From Methylophilaceae bacterium (GTDB lineage Bacteria > Pseudomonadota > Gammaproteobacteria > Burkholderiales > Methylophilaceae): a stretch of DNA of 62,953 bases. The notes below the pieces were generated by a model that saw only the letters and a program-made list of their open reading frames with translations, searched no databases and had not been told where the DNA came from. The stretch is taken from positions 1-62,953 of the forward strand of contig JAOKFJ010000005.1 in NCBI GenBank assembly GCA_028247015.1, given 5' to 3'. The stretch's first letter is position 1, and each line of letters starts with the position of its first letter. Below are positions 30,413 to 40,917 of the stretch, piece by piece. The translations under genes were made by a program, and so were the position numbers.

Positions 30413-31845
30413 TGGATTGGGATATTGTTATTGGTATAGAAACTCATATTCAGCTAAAGACAAAATCAAAACAATTTTCTGGAGCATCTGCAGCATATGG
30501 TAATGAGCCAAATTCTCAGGCATGTTTAGTAAGTTTAGCTTATCCTGGAGTACTCCCTGTATTAAATCATGAGTCTGTTAATTGTGCAATAAAACTTGGA
30601 TTAGCTATAAATGCCAAAATTGCATCAAGATCAATTTTTGCCCGAAAAAATTATTTCTATCCTGATCTGCCTAAGGGGTATCAAATTAGTCAAATGGAAT
30701 TACCTATTGTTGGACCGGGTCATTTATCTATTAATGTAAATGGAAAAAGTAAAAGTGTCAGAATATTAAGGGCGCATCTAGAAGAAGATGCTGGAAAATC
30801 TTCCCATGGTATTTCCCAAGGTAAAACGGGAATTGATCTTAATCGTGCTGGAACTCCATTGTTAGAAATAGTTACAGAACCTGATATGAATTCTGCTGAA
30901 GAGGCAGTAGCTTACGCTAAAAAGCTTCATGAATTAGTTCAATGGATTGGTATTTGTGATGGAAATATGCAAGAAGGAAGTTTTCGATGTGATGTTAATG
31001 TTTCGGTTAAGAAAAAAGGCGCAGAAGTACTTGGGACTAGAAGAGAAATTAAAAATCTTAATTCGTTTAAATTTATTAAGCAAGCAGTTGATTACGAGGT
31101 AAATTGGCAGATTGAGACTCTTGAAGATGGTGGAAAAATAGAACAAGCAACTATTTTGTTTAATCCAGATACAGGGGAAACAAAAGCTATGCGCTCAAAA
31201 GAAGAAGCAAATGATTATCGGTATTTTCCTGATCCTGATTTGTTGCCACTTTTAGTTTCACAGGAAAAGATTAATGAAATAAAGCAATCAATGCCTAAAT
31301 TACCTGATGAGATGCAAGAATTATTTGAGAAAGAACTAGGGTTATCTGAGTATGATGCTTCAGAAATTACAGCAAATAGTGACGTTACAAAATATTTTCT
31401 CGAGCTTGTAGATTCTAAAGCTAACCCTAAGCTTTCCGCTAATTGGATTTTAGGAAATTTATATTCACGCCTCAATGAAGAAGAAATTAATATTAATCAA
31501 TCTCCAATAGATTCTAGTAGCCTAGCAGCATTAATTAAGCGTATTGAAGATTCTACTATATCAAATAATGCCGCAAAAAAAGTGTTTGATTTTATATGGG
31601 ATAAATCAGATATTACTGTTGATGAAGCAATAGATGAGCTAGGCTTAAAACAAATTTCTGATAGTGGTGAAATTGATACTTTAGTGGATGAAGTTTTAAA
31701 AAATAATCAGCCGATGATTGAAGAATATCTTTCTGGCAAAGAAAAAGCATTTAATGCATTAATTGGACAGATTATGAAAGCTTCTAAGGGTAAGGCAAAC
31801 CCATCACAAGTAAGTGAGTTACTAAAACAAAAAATTTCTAAGTAA
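30412..31845 (+). CDS. gatB: Asp/Glu-tRNA amidotransferase subunit B, GatB
   Basis: 477 residues. It phosphorylates and amidates misacylated Glu-tRNA(Gln) or Asp-tRNA(Asn). N-terminal IGIETHIQL, the RKNYFYPDLPKGYQISQ block and the C-terminal YqeY-like tail (NALIGQIMKASKGKANP) are present. Last gene of gatCAB; its end overlaps convergent pyrE by 8 bases. Confidence 0.97.
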   Translation: MDWDIVIGIETHIQLKTKSKQFSGASAAYGNEPNSQACLVSLAYPGVLPVLNHESVNCAIKLGLAINAKIASRSIFARKNYFYPDLPKGYQISQMELPIVGPGHLSINVNGKSKSVRILRAHLEEDAGKSSHGISQGKTGIDLNRAGTPLLEIVTEPDMNSAEEAVAYAKKLHELVQWIGICDGNMQEGSFRCDVNVSVKKKGAEVLGTRREIKNLNSFKFIKQAVDYEVNWQIETLEDGGKIEQATILFNPDTGETKAMRSKEEANDYRYFPDPDLLPLLVSQEKINEIKQSMPKLPDEMQELFEKELGLSEYDASEITANSDVTKYFLELVDSKANPKLSANWILGNLYSRLNEEEININQSPIDSSSLAALIKRIEDSTISNNAAKKVFDFIWDKSDITVDEAIDELGLKQISDSGEIDTLVDEVLKNNQPMIEEYLSGKEKAFNALIGQIMKASKGKANPSQVSELLKQKISK

Positions 31846-32479
31846 TCCCATATTTTTTTTGAAATACTTTAATTTTAGTTAATTCATCTTCATATATATT
31901 TGATTGATTTAGATAGCTAATAATATCCATTAAATTAATTATTGAATAAACTGGTAGCTCTAGATTACTTGAAACTTCTGCCGTTGCAGTTAAGCCATGA
32001 GGTCCTTTTTCTTGTCTGTCTATGGCAACAAATACTCCAACAGGATAACCTCCATTATTTTTTATTAATTTATTTGATTCATTAATTGAAGTGCCAGCAG
32101 AAATAACATCATCAATAATAAGAACATTTCCATTAATAGGAGCACCAACAATATTGCCTCCTTCTCCATGATCTTTTGCTTCCTTTCGGTTAAAGCAATA
32201 AGGGATATTTACTCCCTGTTCTGCCAATGAAATTGCAATTGAAGTTACTAGAGTTATACCTTTGTAGGCAGGGCCATACAACATATCAAATTTGATATTT
32301 GTTTCAAGAATTCTGTTAGCATAAAATTGTCCAAGAGACTTTATGCTAACTCCATTATCAAAAGCACCTAGATTAAAAAAATAAGGACTTTCTCTACCGG
32401 CTTTAGTAATAAAATTACCAAATTGCAGAACATTATTTTTTATAGCTAATTCAATGAATGATGTTTTATTTAATGACAT
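31838..32479 (-). CDS. pyrE: Orotate phosphoribosyltransferase PyrE
   Basis: 213 residues. It makes orotidine monophosphate in pyrimidine synthesis. The PRPP-binding motif VLIIDDVISAGTS is intact, with GPAYKGITL and the flexible-loop FNRKEAKDHGEGG. It starts only 16 bases from the divergent exonuclease gene, so there is no room for an E. coli-type leader attenuator. Confidence 0.96.
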   Translation of the reverse strand: MSLNKTSFIELAIKNNVLQFGNFITKAGRESPYFFNLGAFDNGVSIKSLGQFYANRILETNIKFDMLYGPAYKGITLVTSIAISLAEQGVNIPYCFNRKEAKDHGEGGNIVGAPINGNVLIIDDVISAGTSINESNKLIKNNGGYPVGVFVAIDRQEKGPHGLTATAEVSSNLELPVYSIINLMDIISYLNQSNIYEDELTKIKVFQKKYGIT

Positions 32480-32507
32480 ATAATTTAGTTACCTTATGAA
32501 GATTATA
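32479..32507. promoter_or_regulatory. Overlapping divergent -10 elements of pyrE and exonuclease III
   Basis: TATAAT on the plus strand (32479-32484) would direct transcription beginning about 4 bases before the exonuclease ATG. TATAAT on the minus strand (complement of 32502-32507) lies inside the exonuclease coding sequence and would give pyrE a leader of about 16 bases. Both lack a good -35 hexamer. The hexamers are seen directly; promoter function is inferred from position. Confidence 0.4.
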
Positions 32508-33269
32508 ACCTTAAATTTAAATGGAATCCGATCGGCAAATAGAAAAGGGCTTTATCCCTGGCTTAAAACTCAGAATGCTGATTTTGTTTGCCTTCAAGAA
32601 CTAAAAGCGCAGGAAGAAGACTTATCTGAAGACATAAAGTCCCCAGACGATTATTTAGGCTATTTTAGTTATGCAATCAAGAAAGGATATAGTGGGGTAG
32701 GTATCTATTGTCGTCATAAGCCTATTAAAGTAACTAAGTATTTAGATATACCTGAAATTGATGACGAAGGACGATTCATAGAACTTGAATTCGATAAACT
32801 GATTATTATTTCAGTTTACCTTCCGTCAGGGTCCAGCGGAGATGAGCGACAAGCTTTCAAATACAAGGTACTAGATAAAATAAATAAAATTTTTGAAGAA
32901 AAAATTAAACAAGGAAAAAATATTATAATTTGTGGAGACTTTAATATTGCTCATCATGAGATTGATTTAAAGAATTATAAAGGTAACAAGAAGAATTCTG
33001 GATTTTTGCCGGAAGAAAGAGCGTGGCTGACTAATTTGTTTGATAATGTTGGGTTCAATGATGTTTATCGTAATTTATATCCTGAACAATCTGACGAGTC
33101 ATATACATGGTGGAGTAATCGTGGTCAGGCATGGTTAAAAAATGTAGGGTGGCGAATTGATTATCAGGTAGCTAATCCTTCCTTCGCAGATAAGGCATTA
33201 TCTGGAAATATTTATAAAGAGTCACGATTTAGTGATCATGCGCCATTGATAATCAATTATTCAGATTAA
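32496..33269 (+). CDS. xth: Exodeoxyribonuclease III (AP endonuclease)
   Basis: 257 residues, usual length. Exonuclease/endonuclease/phosphatase fold: N-terminal LNLNGIRSA, metal-binding Glu in CLQELKAQ, CGDFNIAHHEIDL, YTWWSNRGQAWLKNVGWRIDY, and the catalytic SDHAPL at the end. It repairs abasic sites. It overlaps the convergent ampG by 4 bases. Confidence 0.94.
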   Translation: MKIITLNLNGIRSANRKGLYPWLKTQNADFVCLQELKAQEEDLSEDIKSPDDYLGYFSYAIKKGYSGVGIYCRHKPIKVTKYLDIPEIDDEGRFIELEFDKLIIISVYLPSGSSGDERQAFKYKVLDKINKIFEEKIKQGKNIIICGDFNIAHHEIDLKNYKGNKKNSGFLPEERAWLTNLFDNVGFNDVYRNLYPEQSDESYTWWSNRGQAWLKNVGWRIDYQVANPSFADKALSGNIYKESRFSDHAPLIINYSD

Positions 33270-34498
33270 GGTTTATTCCAAGGGGCAATTTTTATAAGAA
33301 GAATCATTCCTGGGATTGCGATAAAAGAACAAAATATAAAAAAGTTATGCCACCCAAAAAATTCTACTAAATACCCTGTTGAGGCATTAGTAATAGTTCG
33401 GGGGACTGCTGAAAGGCCTGTAAATAAAGCAAATTGAGTTGCAGTAAATTTAGGGTTTGTAGTTTTTGCAATGTAAGCAAGAAATGCTGTAGTCCCAAGT
33501 CCTGCAGCAAAGAATTCTAAGCCAACCGTAATTCCTAGTATTAAAGGGCTATATCCGGATATTGCAAGCCAAGCAAAGCTTAATGTAGCAAACATCTGCA
33601 TAAATCCAAAAATCCATAATGCACGATTAATTCCAATTTTAATCATCAAAATACCACCTACAATTCCACCAACAATACTTGCCCAAAGTCCTACAGTTTT
33701 AGCAATCACACCAATTTCGGTCATTGAAAAACCAAGATCCATAAAGAATGGGGTTGCAAGTGCGGTTGCCATGCTGTCCCCAATCTTATAAAGAAAAATA
33801 AATAGTAAAACTAAGATTGCCTCTTTTATTCCTTTACGATTTATAAACTCCACAAATGGCTCAATTACTGCTTCCTTGATTGTTTTAGGCGGTATTACTT
33901 GTAATAATGGTTCTTTTATTAAAATTGTTAATATAATTCCTGGAATCATAAATAAGCTAGTAATAAAAAATACAAGCTCCCAAGCAAAGATGTCAGCCAA
34001 GATAAGGGCTAGAGAGCCAGGAATTAACTGAGAAAATTTATATGCATTAACATGGATGGCAGTTCCTAAGCCAAGCTCATTGTCTAAGAGTAATTCCCGA
34101 CGATACGCATCAATCACTGCATCTTGACTAGCACTAAAAAAGGCAATAGCTGTTGATATTATTGCGACTGTCATGATTTGTGATTTTGGATCCAGTAATC
34201 CTGTGATACTAATTGAAGCTAAAAGTAATACTTGAAAAATAATTAACCAACCTTTTCTTCGTCCCATTGAAAATGAAAAACCATCAAATAATGGGGCCCA
34301 AAGAAACTTCAATACATAAGGTAGCTGAATAAATGAAAAAAGAGCTATAGCCTTTAGCTCTAAGCCACTATCCATTAACCAAGCTGGTAGAAGACTTACT
34401 ATGATAAATAAGGGTAGGCCAGAGGTAAAGCCAGTGAAGACACAGATAAGCATCTTTTTTGTGAGTAAATCACGCCAAATTATTGATGAATCTGACAT
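33266..34498 (-). CDS. ampG: AmpG-type muropeptide permease (MFS)
   Basis: 410 residues with about twelve membrane helices. The N-terminal FTGFTSGLPLFI and LQLPYVLKFLWAPLFDGF-like QLPYVLKFLWAPLFDG, SASQDAVIDAYRRELL and the late PRTITNASTGYLVEFFGW match AmpG. AmpG imports GlcNAc-anhydroMurNAc peptides for wall recycling. It lies 7 bases after metW. It is shorter than E. coli AmpG by the C-terminal helices, as common in betaproteobacteria. Confidence 0.85.
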   Translation of the reverse strand: MSDSSIIWRDLLTKKMLICVFTGFTSGLPLFIIVSLLPAWLMDSGLELKAIALFSFIQLPYVLKFLWAPLFDGFSFSMGRRKGWLIIFQVLLLASISITGLLDPKSQIMTVAIISTAIAFFSASQDAVIDAYRRELLLDNELGLGTAIHVNAYKFSQLIPGSLALILADIFAWELVFFITSLFMIPGIILTILIKEPLLQVIPPKTIKEAVIEPFVEFINRKGIKEAILVLLFIFLYKIGDSMATALATPFFMDLGFSMTEIGVIAKTVGLWASIVGGIVGGILMIKIGINRALWIFGFMQMFATLSFAWLAISGYSPLILGITVGLEFFAAGLGTTAFLAYIAKTTNPKFTATQFALFTGLSAVPRTITNASTGYLVEFFGWHNFFIFCSFIAIPGMILLIKIAPWNKP

Positions 34499-34505
34499 CG
34501 TTGAC

Positions 34506-35105
34506 TTAACGATTTACCAAATTATATAAGGCAAGTGCACCAAGCAAATTAGGCAAAAAACTTACTGATTTATTATCTGTAAGGACTAATCGGTCAATAA
34601 TTTCATATTTATTTGATTTACATAAGTTATCAAAATCTCTAATTGTGCAAAGGTGAACATTTGGAGTGTTGAACCATGAATAGGGTAATTCTTCTGATTC
34701 AGGCATCCTTCCTTGGATTGATTGAATTCTATCTTTCCAATATCCAAAATTTGGAAATGTTACAATCACTTGTTTTCCAACACGTAGCATTTCATCTAGA
34801 ATTTCTTCAGTGTTATGCATAGATTGGATAGTTTTCGATAAAATCACAACATCAAATGAATTATCTTCAAATTCTGGCAATCCGGCTTCTATATCAACTT
34901 GAAGAACATTGATTCCTTTTTTAAGTGATTTTAACCAGTTATCTGGATTTTTTTCAATTCCATATCCAGTTATGTTCCTTTCTTTTTTAAGATAATTTAA
35001 TAGCTCCCCATCTCCACAACCTAGATCAAGAACTTTTGAGTTTGAATTAACCCAATTAGCTATAATTGGAAAATCATATCTATAATTATTCTTATTTAGT
35101 TTCAT
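34506..35105 (-). CDS. metW: Methionine biosynthesis protein MetW
   Basis: 199 residues, class I methyltransferase fold with [12 protein letters not shown] as the SAM-binding loop. In proteobacteria MetW is found directly after metX and is needed for full MetX activity. Its ATG overlaps the metX stop by 4 bases, consistent with obligate co-expression. Confidence 0.95.
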   Translation of the reverse strand: MKLNKNNYRYDFPIIANWVNSNSKVLDLGCGDGELLNYLKKERNITGYGIEKNPDNWLKSLKKGINVLQVDIEAGLPEFEDNSFDVVILSKTIQSMHNTEEILDEMLRVGKQVIVTFPNFGYWKDRIQSIQGRMPESEELPYSWFNTPNVHLCTIRDFDNLCKSNKYEIIDRLVLTDNKSVSFLPNLLGALALYNLVNR

Positions 35106-36226
35106 AACATTTTATTAAAGTAAGATTGTAAAATTGCATGATACCTAGGCTCTTCCATTAAAAAAGCATCATGCCCGCTAGCCGCTGTGATTTCGGCATA
35201 TTTGACATCAATATTATTATCTAAAAGTGCCTTAACAATTTCTTTTGATCTATTAGGTGAAAAGCGCCAATCACTAGTAAAAGAGATTACTAGAAATTTT
35301 GATTTAATTTTTTTGAAAACTTTACTAAGATTTTTTTTACTTCCATTTGCAGGGTCATAATAATCTAAAGCTTTTGTCATCCTAATATAGGTATTCGCAT
35401 CAAATTCTTTTGCAAATTTATCACCTTGATAGTTTAGGTAGGACTCAATTTCAAATTCTGTATTAAAATTATACTGATAGTTTTTATTTCTCAATTTTCT
35501 ACCAAATTTTGACCCCATTACATCGTCCGATAAATAGGTTATATGTCCAAGCATTCTTGCTATTCTTAGACCTCTTCTTGGTTGTATTTTTTTTCCGTAA
35601 TAATTACCATTATTAAAGTCAGGATCTGTAATAATAGATTGTCTTGCAACCTCATTAAAGGCAATATTTTGCGCAGTAAGATTGGGTGCTGCTGCTATAA
35701 CAATAGCATTTTTTATTTTTTCAGGAAATTTTATAGCCCACTGAATTGCCTGCATTCCCCCAAGGCTTCCTCCAATCACGCCTGCTAGCCTTGAAATATT
35801 TAAAGATGTAATTAAGGCTTCGTGCGAATTTACCCAATCCTCAACTGTTGCAATTGGAAAATCAGCTCCCCATGGTTTTTTTGTTTTAGGATTGATTGAT
35901 TTTGGGCCAGTGCTTCCATGGCTTCCTCCTAAATTATTAACACCAATTACAAAAAATTTATTTGTATCTAGTGGTTTATTTGGTCCAATTAGGCTGTCCC
36001 ACCACCCAGGATATTTATCACTGGAGGAATAGCGGCCAGCCAAGTGATGATTCCCAGATAACGCATGACAAACTAATACAGCATTGTCGCGTTTAGCATT
36101 TAATTTTCCATAGGTTTCATAGGTCAATTCAAATTCTTTAAGTAAAACTCCGCTATTTAATTTTAAGGGATTCTTACATATAAATTTTTTTGATTTGACG
36201 ATGCCAACTGAATTTTTTTCTTTCAT
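35102..36226 (-). CDS. metX: Homoserine O-acyltransferase MetX (probably succinyl-transferring)
   Basis: 374 residues, alpha/beta-hydrolase fold. Nucleophile Ser in GGSLGGMQ, Asp in TSDWRFSP and His in ASGHDAFL form the triad. It acylates homoserine as the first step of methionine synthesis. MetW-paired betaproteobacterial members generally use succinyl-CoA; that specificity is inferred from family context, not read from a diagnostic residue. Confidence 0.94.
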   Translation of the reverse strand: MKEKNSVGIVKSKKFICKNPLKLNSGVLLKEFELTYETYGKLNAKRDNAVLVCHALSGNHHLAGRYSSSDKYPGWWDSLIGPNKPLDTNKFFVIGVNNLGGSHGSTGPKSINPKTKKPWGADFPIATVEDWVNSHEALITSLNISRLAGVIGGSLGGMQAIQWAIKFPEKIKNAIVIAAAPNLTAQNIAFNEVARQSIITDPDFNNGNYYGKKIQPRRGLRIARMLGHITYLSDDVMGSKFGRKLRNKNYQYNFNTEFEIESYLNYQGDKFAKEFDANTYIRMTKALDYYDPANGSKKNLSKVFKKIKSKFLVISFTSDWRFSPNRSKEIVKALLDNNIDVKYAEITAASGHDAFLMEEPRYHAILQSYFNKML

Positions 36227-36265
36227 TTTTAAATTATACTATTGGAAGTCCAATACAGCATTAAA

Positions 36266-37129
36266 TTAACCTAAACCCGATGTTACTCTAATTTTTGAAT
36301 TAATATCCAGATGCTGTTTAATGGATAAAAATTTTGCGTGCTCAAATATTAATTTCACATTCTTAGACTGATTATAACCATGTTCAATCATGAGTTGTCC
36401 GCCTTTTTTTAAATAATCACGAGCATTATTTACTATTATTTCAATGTCAGCATAGCCCTGATTTCGAGAAAAAAGAGCTGTCTCTGGCTCATATTGTAAA
36501 TTATCTTTTTTTAAAAAAGGATCGTCAATGTCAATATAGGGGGGGTTGCTAACAATAAGATCGAATTGTAAATTAGGAAACTTATGGTACCAATCACTGT
36601 ATAAAGTCTTAGCATTTATAAGTTTAAATTTATTAATATTTTCTTTTGCAATAATTAGCGCTTTTTTTGAGGAATCGGTAAGTATAACCTGTGAATTTTT
36701 ATACTGTTTTGCTAGGGTTATACCAATAATCCCACTTCCTGTTCCAAGATCACAAATATTCATTTGTGTTTCTTTTTTATATTCCTTAAAAATAAGATCA
36801 ATTAATAGTTCTGTATCTTGTCTAGGAATTAATACATAGTCATTAATATGAAAAGTTTCTCCGTAAAAGTCCCACTCTTTTAAAATATAGCCTAAAGGTT
36901 TTTTTTGTAATCTTTGCTTAATAATATTTCTAATACAAAGCTCTTCTTCTTTAAGTAAGTTAATGGATCTATCTGAATAAATCTGAGCATATGTTTTTTT
37001 TAGGACATATTCTAAAATAAATTTTGCCTCAATTAAACTTTCCCTAGTTGAGAGCCCTAGTTTCATGGCAAGATTGCTAGTTATTTCTTTTTGAATCGAG
37101 CTTAATGTGCCCATTTTAGTCTTGATCAA
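36266..37129 (-). CDS. prmC: Release-factor glutamine methyltransferase PrmC
   Basis: 287 residues. N-terminal helical domain, then a SAM domain with [11 protein letters not shown] (128-138) and the catalytic NPPY (195-198). It methylates the GGQ glutamine of release factors. It overlaps prfA, its substrate gene, by 14 bases. A start at Met6 is also possible. Confidence 0.96.
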   Translation of the reverse strand: MIKTKMGTLSSIQKEITSNLAMKLGLSTRESLIEAKFILEYVLKKTYAQIYSDRSINLLKEEELCIRNIIKQRLQKKPLGYILKEWDFYGETFHINDYVLIPRQDTELLIDLIFKEYKKETQMNICDLGTGSGIIGITLAKQYKNSQVILTDSSKKALIIAKENINKFKLINAKTLYSDWYHKFPNLQFDLIVSNPPYIDIDDPFLKKDNLQYEPETALFSRNQGYADIEIIVNNARDYLKKGGQLMIEHGYNQSKNVKLIFEHAKFLSIKQHLDINSKIRVTSGLG

Positions 37130-38195
37130 GTTGAGCTAAAAGGTCAGCCTGATGTTCGGTCGTTAATGCTTGGATTAAATCATTTAAATCACCGTCCATA
37201 ATAAAGTCTATTTTGTATAAAGTTAAATTAATACGGTGATCTGTTATTCGTCCTTGAGGAAAATTATATGTGCGAATTCTCTCGCTACGATCGCCACTGC
37301 CGATTAACGATTTTCGTTCAGTTGCAATTTTTGATTCTTGATCTCTTACCTGAGCATCCTTTATTTTTGCAGCAAGAATACTCATGGCTTGAGCCTTGTT
37401 TCTATGCTGTGATCGATCATCCTGACACTCAACAACAATGCCTGTTGGCAAATGAGTTATTCTGACTGCAGAATCTGTTTTATTAATATGTTGTCCACCT
37501 GCCCCAGAAGCTCTATAGGTATCAATTCGAATATCGGCAGGGTTAACTTCTACATCACTTATTTCGTCTGCTTCTGCAAGAACGGCAACGGTACAAGCAG
37601 ATGTATGGATTCGCCCTTGTGTTTCAGTGTCAGGCACTCGCTGAACTCTATGACCCCCAGATTCAAATTTTAATTTTGAGTATGCACCTTGCCCAATAAT
37701 TTTTGCAATTACTTCCTTGTACCCCCCGACTTCAGATTCGTTTATTGAGATAATTTCTAATTGCCATTTCATTCTTTCAACAAATCTACTGTACATTCTA
37801 AAAATATCTCCAGCAAAGAGTGCAGATTCATCTCCGCCAGCCCCTGCTCGAATTTCAAGAAAAATATTTTTTTCGTCATTTGGATCTTTTGGAAGAAGAA
37901 GAGTTTGGAGTTGCTCGTCAATTTTTTCTAGCTGCTCTTTTCCTTTATCTATTTCATCCTGTGCAAATGTCTTCATTTCAGGATCTAATAACATTCCTTT
38001 TGCATCCTCAATGTCTTGAGACTGTCTAATAAATTCTTCATAAATATCTACTGCGGGTTGTATATCAGAATGTTCCTTAGATATTTTTTTGAATCTTTCC
38101 ATATCCTTAGTTACTTCAGAGCTACTTAATTCTTTATTTAATTCTTCAATACGGTCTTTAAGAACAATTAATTTATTTTGCATCGAAGGTTTCAT
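37116..38195 (-). CDS. prfA: Peptide chain release factor 1 (RF1)
   Basis: 359 residues. The GGQ peptidyl-hydrolase motif lies in [16 protein letters not shown]. The stop-codon-recognition tripeptide P-x-T appears as P-D-T in [10 protein letters not shown] (P-A-T in E. coli). It terminates translation at UAA and UAG. It sits between hemA (5 bases) and prmC, the conserved hemA-prfA-prmC order. Confidence 0.97.
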   Translation of the reverse strand: MKPSMQNKLIVLKDRIEELNKELSSSEVTKDMERFKKISKEHSDIQPAVDIYEEFIRQSQDIEDAKGMLLDPEMKTFAQDEIDKGKEQLEKIDEQLQTLLLPKDPNDEKNIFLEIRAGAGGDESALFAGDIFRMYSRFVERMKWQLEIISINESEVGGYKEVIAKIIGQGAYSKLKFESGGHRVQRVPDTETQGRIHTSACTVAVLAEADEISDVEVNPADIRIDTYRASGAGGQHINKTDSAVRITHLPTGIVVECQDDRSQHRNKAQAMSILAAKIKDAQVRDQESKIATERKSLIGSGDRSERIRTYNFPQGRITDHRINLTLYKIDFIMDGDLNDLIQALTTEHQADLLAQLDQD

Positions 38196-38200
38196 ATTTT

Positions 38201-39445
38201 TTAGTCTTTTAAGTTATATATATTTTTTATTAAATCCATGGCCTCATGATTACTTTCAGCCGCCGATTCATTTAGGGCTTTGGTGGGAAGATGCAAAAAT
38301 TTTTTAGATAAGTTTTTGCTAAATTTATTAAGGACATCATCTATGGGCTTTCCTAACTTTAACTCTTTTTGAGCTTTTAATAATTCTTTTGTTCGTAAGT
38401 TTTCAAATTGTTCAGTTAGTAACTTTATGCTTGGGCTGATGATTTTCTGATTTATCTTTTCATTATATTCATTGACATATTTTGCGATAATATTTTTAGC
38501 ATCTATTACAGCCTCTTTTCTATTTTTTATCCCATCTTGAGCCATTTCAGATAGATTATCTAATGTGTAAAAAAATATATCGTCAAGTTCACTTATTTCT
38601 GCTTCAATATCTCTGGGAACTGCCAGGTCAACTAAAAGCATCGGCTTATGCTTTCTAAGTTTGATAGACTTTTCAATTAAGCCAAGCCCGATTATTGGAA
38701 GTTGACTCCCAGTACAGCTAATTACAATGTCAAATTGATATATTTTGTGATTTATATCTCCAATCAATATAGCCTCTGCGTTTGTTTCAATTGCTAGTTT
38801 CTTGGCTTTTTCAATAGAGCGGTTAGCAATAGCAATTTTTTGAGGACTTTGATCAGAAAAGTATTTAGCACAAAGCACGTTCATTTCGCCGGCACCTACA
38901 AATAAAATATTAGTATTGTCTATATTTCCGAATATTTTTTTTGCCACCCTAAAAATACAGGATGCAATAGTTGTGCTACTTGCCCCTATATGTGTTTTAG
39001 TTCTGACTTTTTTTGCAGTTTCAAAGGTTTTTTGAAATAAATTAGATAGTATTTTTCCTTGAGTCCCGGCATATTCTGCAAGTTTTGATGCTTGTTTAAT
39101 TTGTCCTAAAATCTGTGTTTCTCCAAGAATCATACTATCGATACCTGAAGCAACACTGTATGCATGAGACACCGCATTAAGATTATTAAAGTGATACAAA
39201 TGTTTTTTTAAGGTAGCTACAGAAATTTGATGATAATAAGCAAGCCATTTAATAATTGGACTTACTTTGTTAGAAGTAAAATAAATCTCAGTTCGATTAC
39301 AAGTCGACAAAATAACGACTTCAGTTGAGAAAGTTTTTTTTATCTCTATTAGAGCCTCAGTTAAAAGATCTGTTTGAAAAACAAATTTCTCTCTTAGTTC
39401 CAGCGGCGCTGTTTTATGATTAAGACCAATAACGTTTAAATTCAT
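38201..39445 (-). CDS. hemA: Glutamyl-tRNA reductase HemA
   Basis: 414 residues. First step of the C5 tetrapyrrole pathway. Catalytic Cys49 in [11 protein letters not shown], the [12 protein letters not shown] block, the NADPH site [14 protein letters not shown] and a C-terminal dimerisation helix are visible. hemB is also in this window, at the end of the trp cluster. First gene of the hemA-to-ampG minus-strand set. Confidence 0.97.
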   Translation of the reverse strand: MNLNVIGLNHKTAPLELREKFVFQTDLLTEALIEIKKTFSTEVVILSTCNRTEIYFTSNKVSPIIKWLAYYHQISVATLKKHLYHFNNLNAVSHAYSVASGIDSMILGETQILGQIKQASKLAEYAGTQGKILSNLFQKTFETAKKVRTKTHIGASSTTIASCIFRVAKKIFGNIDNTNILFVGAGEMNVLCAKYFSDQSPQKIAIANRSIEKAKKLAIETNAEAILIGDINHKIYQFDIVISCTGSQLPIIGLGLIEKSIKLRKHKPMLLVDLAVPRDIEAEISELDDIFFYTLDNLSEMAQDGIKNRKEAVIDAKNIIAKYVNEYNEKINQKIISPSIKLLTEQFENLRTKELLKAQKELKLGKPIDDVLNKFSKNLSKKFLHLPTKALNESAAESNHEAMDLIKNIYNLKD

Positions 39446-39487
39446 ATTATTATGTTGCGCTCGCTTTATATTATTTGTTAAAAAAGG

Positions 39488-39505
39488 GTAAAATACTTAT
39501 TTTAC
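39488..39505. repeat. Perfect 7-bp inverted repeat ahead of rpe
   Basis: GTAAAAT-ACTT-ATTTTAC is a perfect palindrome in the 99-base gap between hemA and rpe, 39 bases before the rpe ATG. A TTGTTA hexamer lies just upstream. It could be an operator or leader hairpin for the rpe-gph-trp operon. No tryptophan-rich leader peptide was seen. Confidence 0.35.
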
Positions 39506-39544
39506 AATAAATTAACCACTTTTAAATTAGGAAGACACACATAT

Positions 39545-40243
39545 ATGGATAAAACATTTAGAATCGCCCCAAGCATTTTATCTGCAAATTTTGCAAAATT
39601 GGGCCAAGAAATTCAAGATGTAATTGCTTCTGGAGCAGATATTGTACATTTTGACGTAATGGATAATCACTACGTACCTAATTTAACCATCGGCCCTCTA
39701 GTTTGTGAAGCAATACGGCCTGTCACTGATGCAATCATTGACGTACATTTAATGGTGAAGCCTGTTGATCGAATTATTCCAGATTTTGCAAAAGCAGGAG
39801 CTAATATTATTACATTTCATCCGGAAGCATCTGACCATATTGATAGAAGTCTTTCATTAGTTAGAGAATCTGGTTGTAAATCTGGATTAGTATTTAATCC
39901 TGCGACCTCATTAGATTACTTGGATTACGTCATGGATAAAGTTGATATGGTTCTTTTAATGTCAGTAAATCCTGGTTTTGGTGGGCAAAAATTCATTCCA
40001 GAGACTCTTAATAAACTTAGAATGGCTAGAAAAAAGATTGATGAATACGCTGAAAAAACGGGCCGTGAAATTTGGTTGGAAGTAGATGGAGGCGTAAACG
40101 CAGATAATATAGCTGAAATTGCTAAAGCTGGAGCAGACACTTTTGTTGCAGGTTCGGCAATTTTTAAAGCAGCGAATGCTGACGACCCAAATAGCTATGA
40201 CACTATTCTTAAATCATTAAGATCCTCTTTGTCAAAAGTTTAA
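39545..40243 (+). CDS. rpe: Ribulose-phosphate 3-epimerase
   Basis: 232 residues, TIM barrel. [33 protein letters not shown] and [13 protein letters not shown] are the family signatures; the metal-binding His and Asp residues are present. It interconverts ribulose-5-P and xylulose-5-P. In a methylotroph it would feed the ribulose monophosphate cycle. First gene of the rpe-gph-trpEGDC-hemB run. Confidence 0.97.
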   Translation: MDKTFRIAPSILSANFAKLGQEIQDVIASGADIVHFDVMDNHYVPNLTIGPLVCEAIRPVTDAIIDVHLMVKPVDRIIPDFAKAGANIITFHPEASDHIDRSLSLVRESGCKSGLVFNPATSLDYLDYVMDKVDMVLLMSVNPGFGGQKFIPETLNKLRMARKKIDEYAEKTGREIWLEVDGGVNADNIAEIAKAGADTFVAGSAIFKAANADDPNSYDTILKSLRSSLSKV

Positions 40244-40244
40244 T

Positions 40245-40913
40245 TTGAAAAAATTTACTAATATAAAAGGTGTTTTTTTTGATTTAGATGGGACATTATT
40301 TGATACTGCACCAGAGTTAAGTTTTGCAACAAATAAAATGTTAAATGATATTGATTTGCAAGGCCTAGAAAGTAATGTTATCAAAAGTTTTATTGGTAAA
40401 GGGGCAGATAATTTAGTTAGAAAGTCAATTTCATATTCATCTAATAAAAACCCCGAAGCTTTGTTTAAAAAAGCTAGAAAATTATTTGATAAATATTATA
40501 TTTTAAACGCTGCCCAAAGTTTGCCCTATGATGGTGTTAAAGAAACATTAATAAAGCTTAAGAAGAAGAAATTAAGCTTAGCTTGCGTCACAAATAAACC
40601 AGAAATTTATACTCATGCAATCCTTAAAAAATCTGGATTAATTGCTTATTTAGATTTGGTTGTATCCGGAGATACAGTTAGCAGAAAAAAACCAGATCCT
40701 ATGCCACTTCATTACAGTTGTGATAAGTTAGAATTAGTACCAAAAGAAGCGATAATGGTGGGCGATTCATGTAATGATATTGAAGCTGGATTCTCTGCAG
40801 GAACCTATGTGGTTACTGTCCCTTACGGATATCAATATGGGCAATCAATTGAATCTGATAAAGTGGATTTGGCAATAAAAAATTTAAATGATCTGGTAAC
40901 AATTATAAATTAA
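40245..40913 (+). CDS. gph: Phosphoglycolate phosphatase Gph (HAD family)
   Basis: 222 residues. HAD motif I FFDLDGTLFDTA, motif II CVTNKP, motif III KKPDPMP and motif IV MVGDSCNDIEAG are complete. It starts at TTG one base after the rpe stop; no better in-frame ATG precedes the DLDGT motif, so initiation probably depends on coupling to rpe translation. It dephosphorylates 2-phosphoglycolate. The rpe-gph-trpE order is common in proteobacteria. Confidence 0.92.
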   Translation: MKKFTNIKGVFFDLDGTLFDTAPELSFATNKMLNDIDLQGLESNVIKSFIGKGADNLVRKSISYSSNKNPEALFKKARKLFDKYYILNAAQSLPYDGVKETLIKLKKKKLSLACVTNKPEIYTHAILKKSGLIAYLDLVVSGDTVSRKKPDPMPLHYSCDKLELVPKEAIMVGDSCNDIEAGFSAGTYVVTVPYGYQYGQSIESDKVDLAIKNLNDLVTIIN

Positions 40914-40917
40914 GAAA

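Noticed and set aside
40245-40247. gph as a truncated pseudogene because it lacks an ATG start
   Set aside because: All four HAD motifs are intact and the TTG lies one base after the rpe stop, consistent with coupled initiation at a non-ATG codon.
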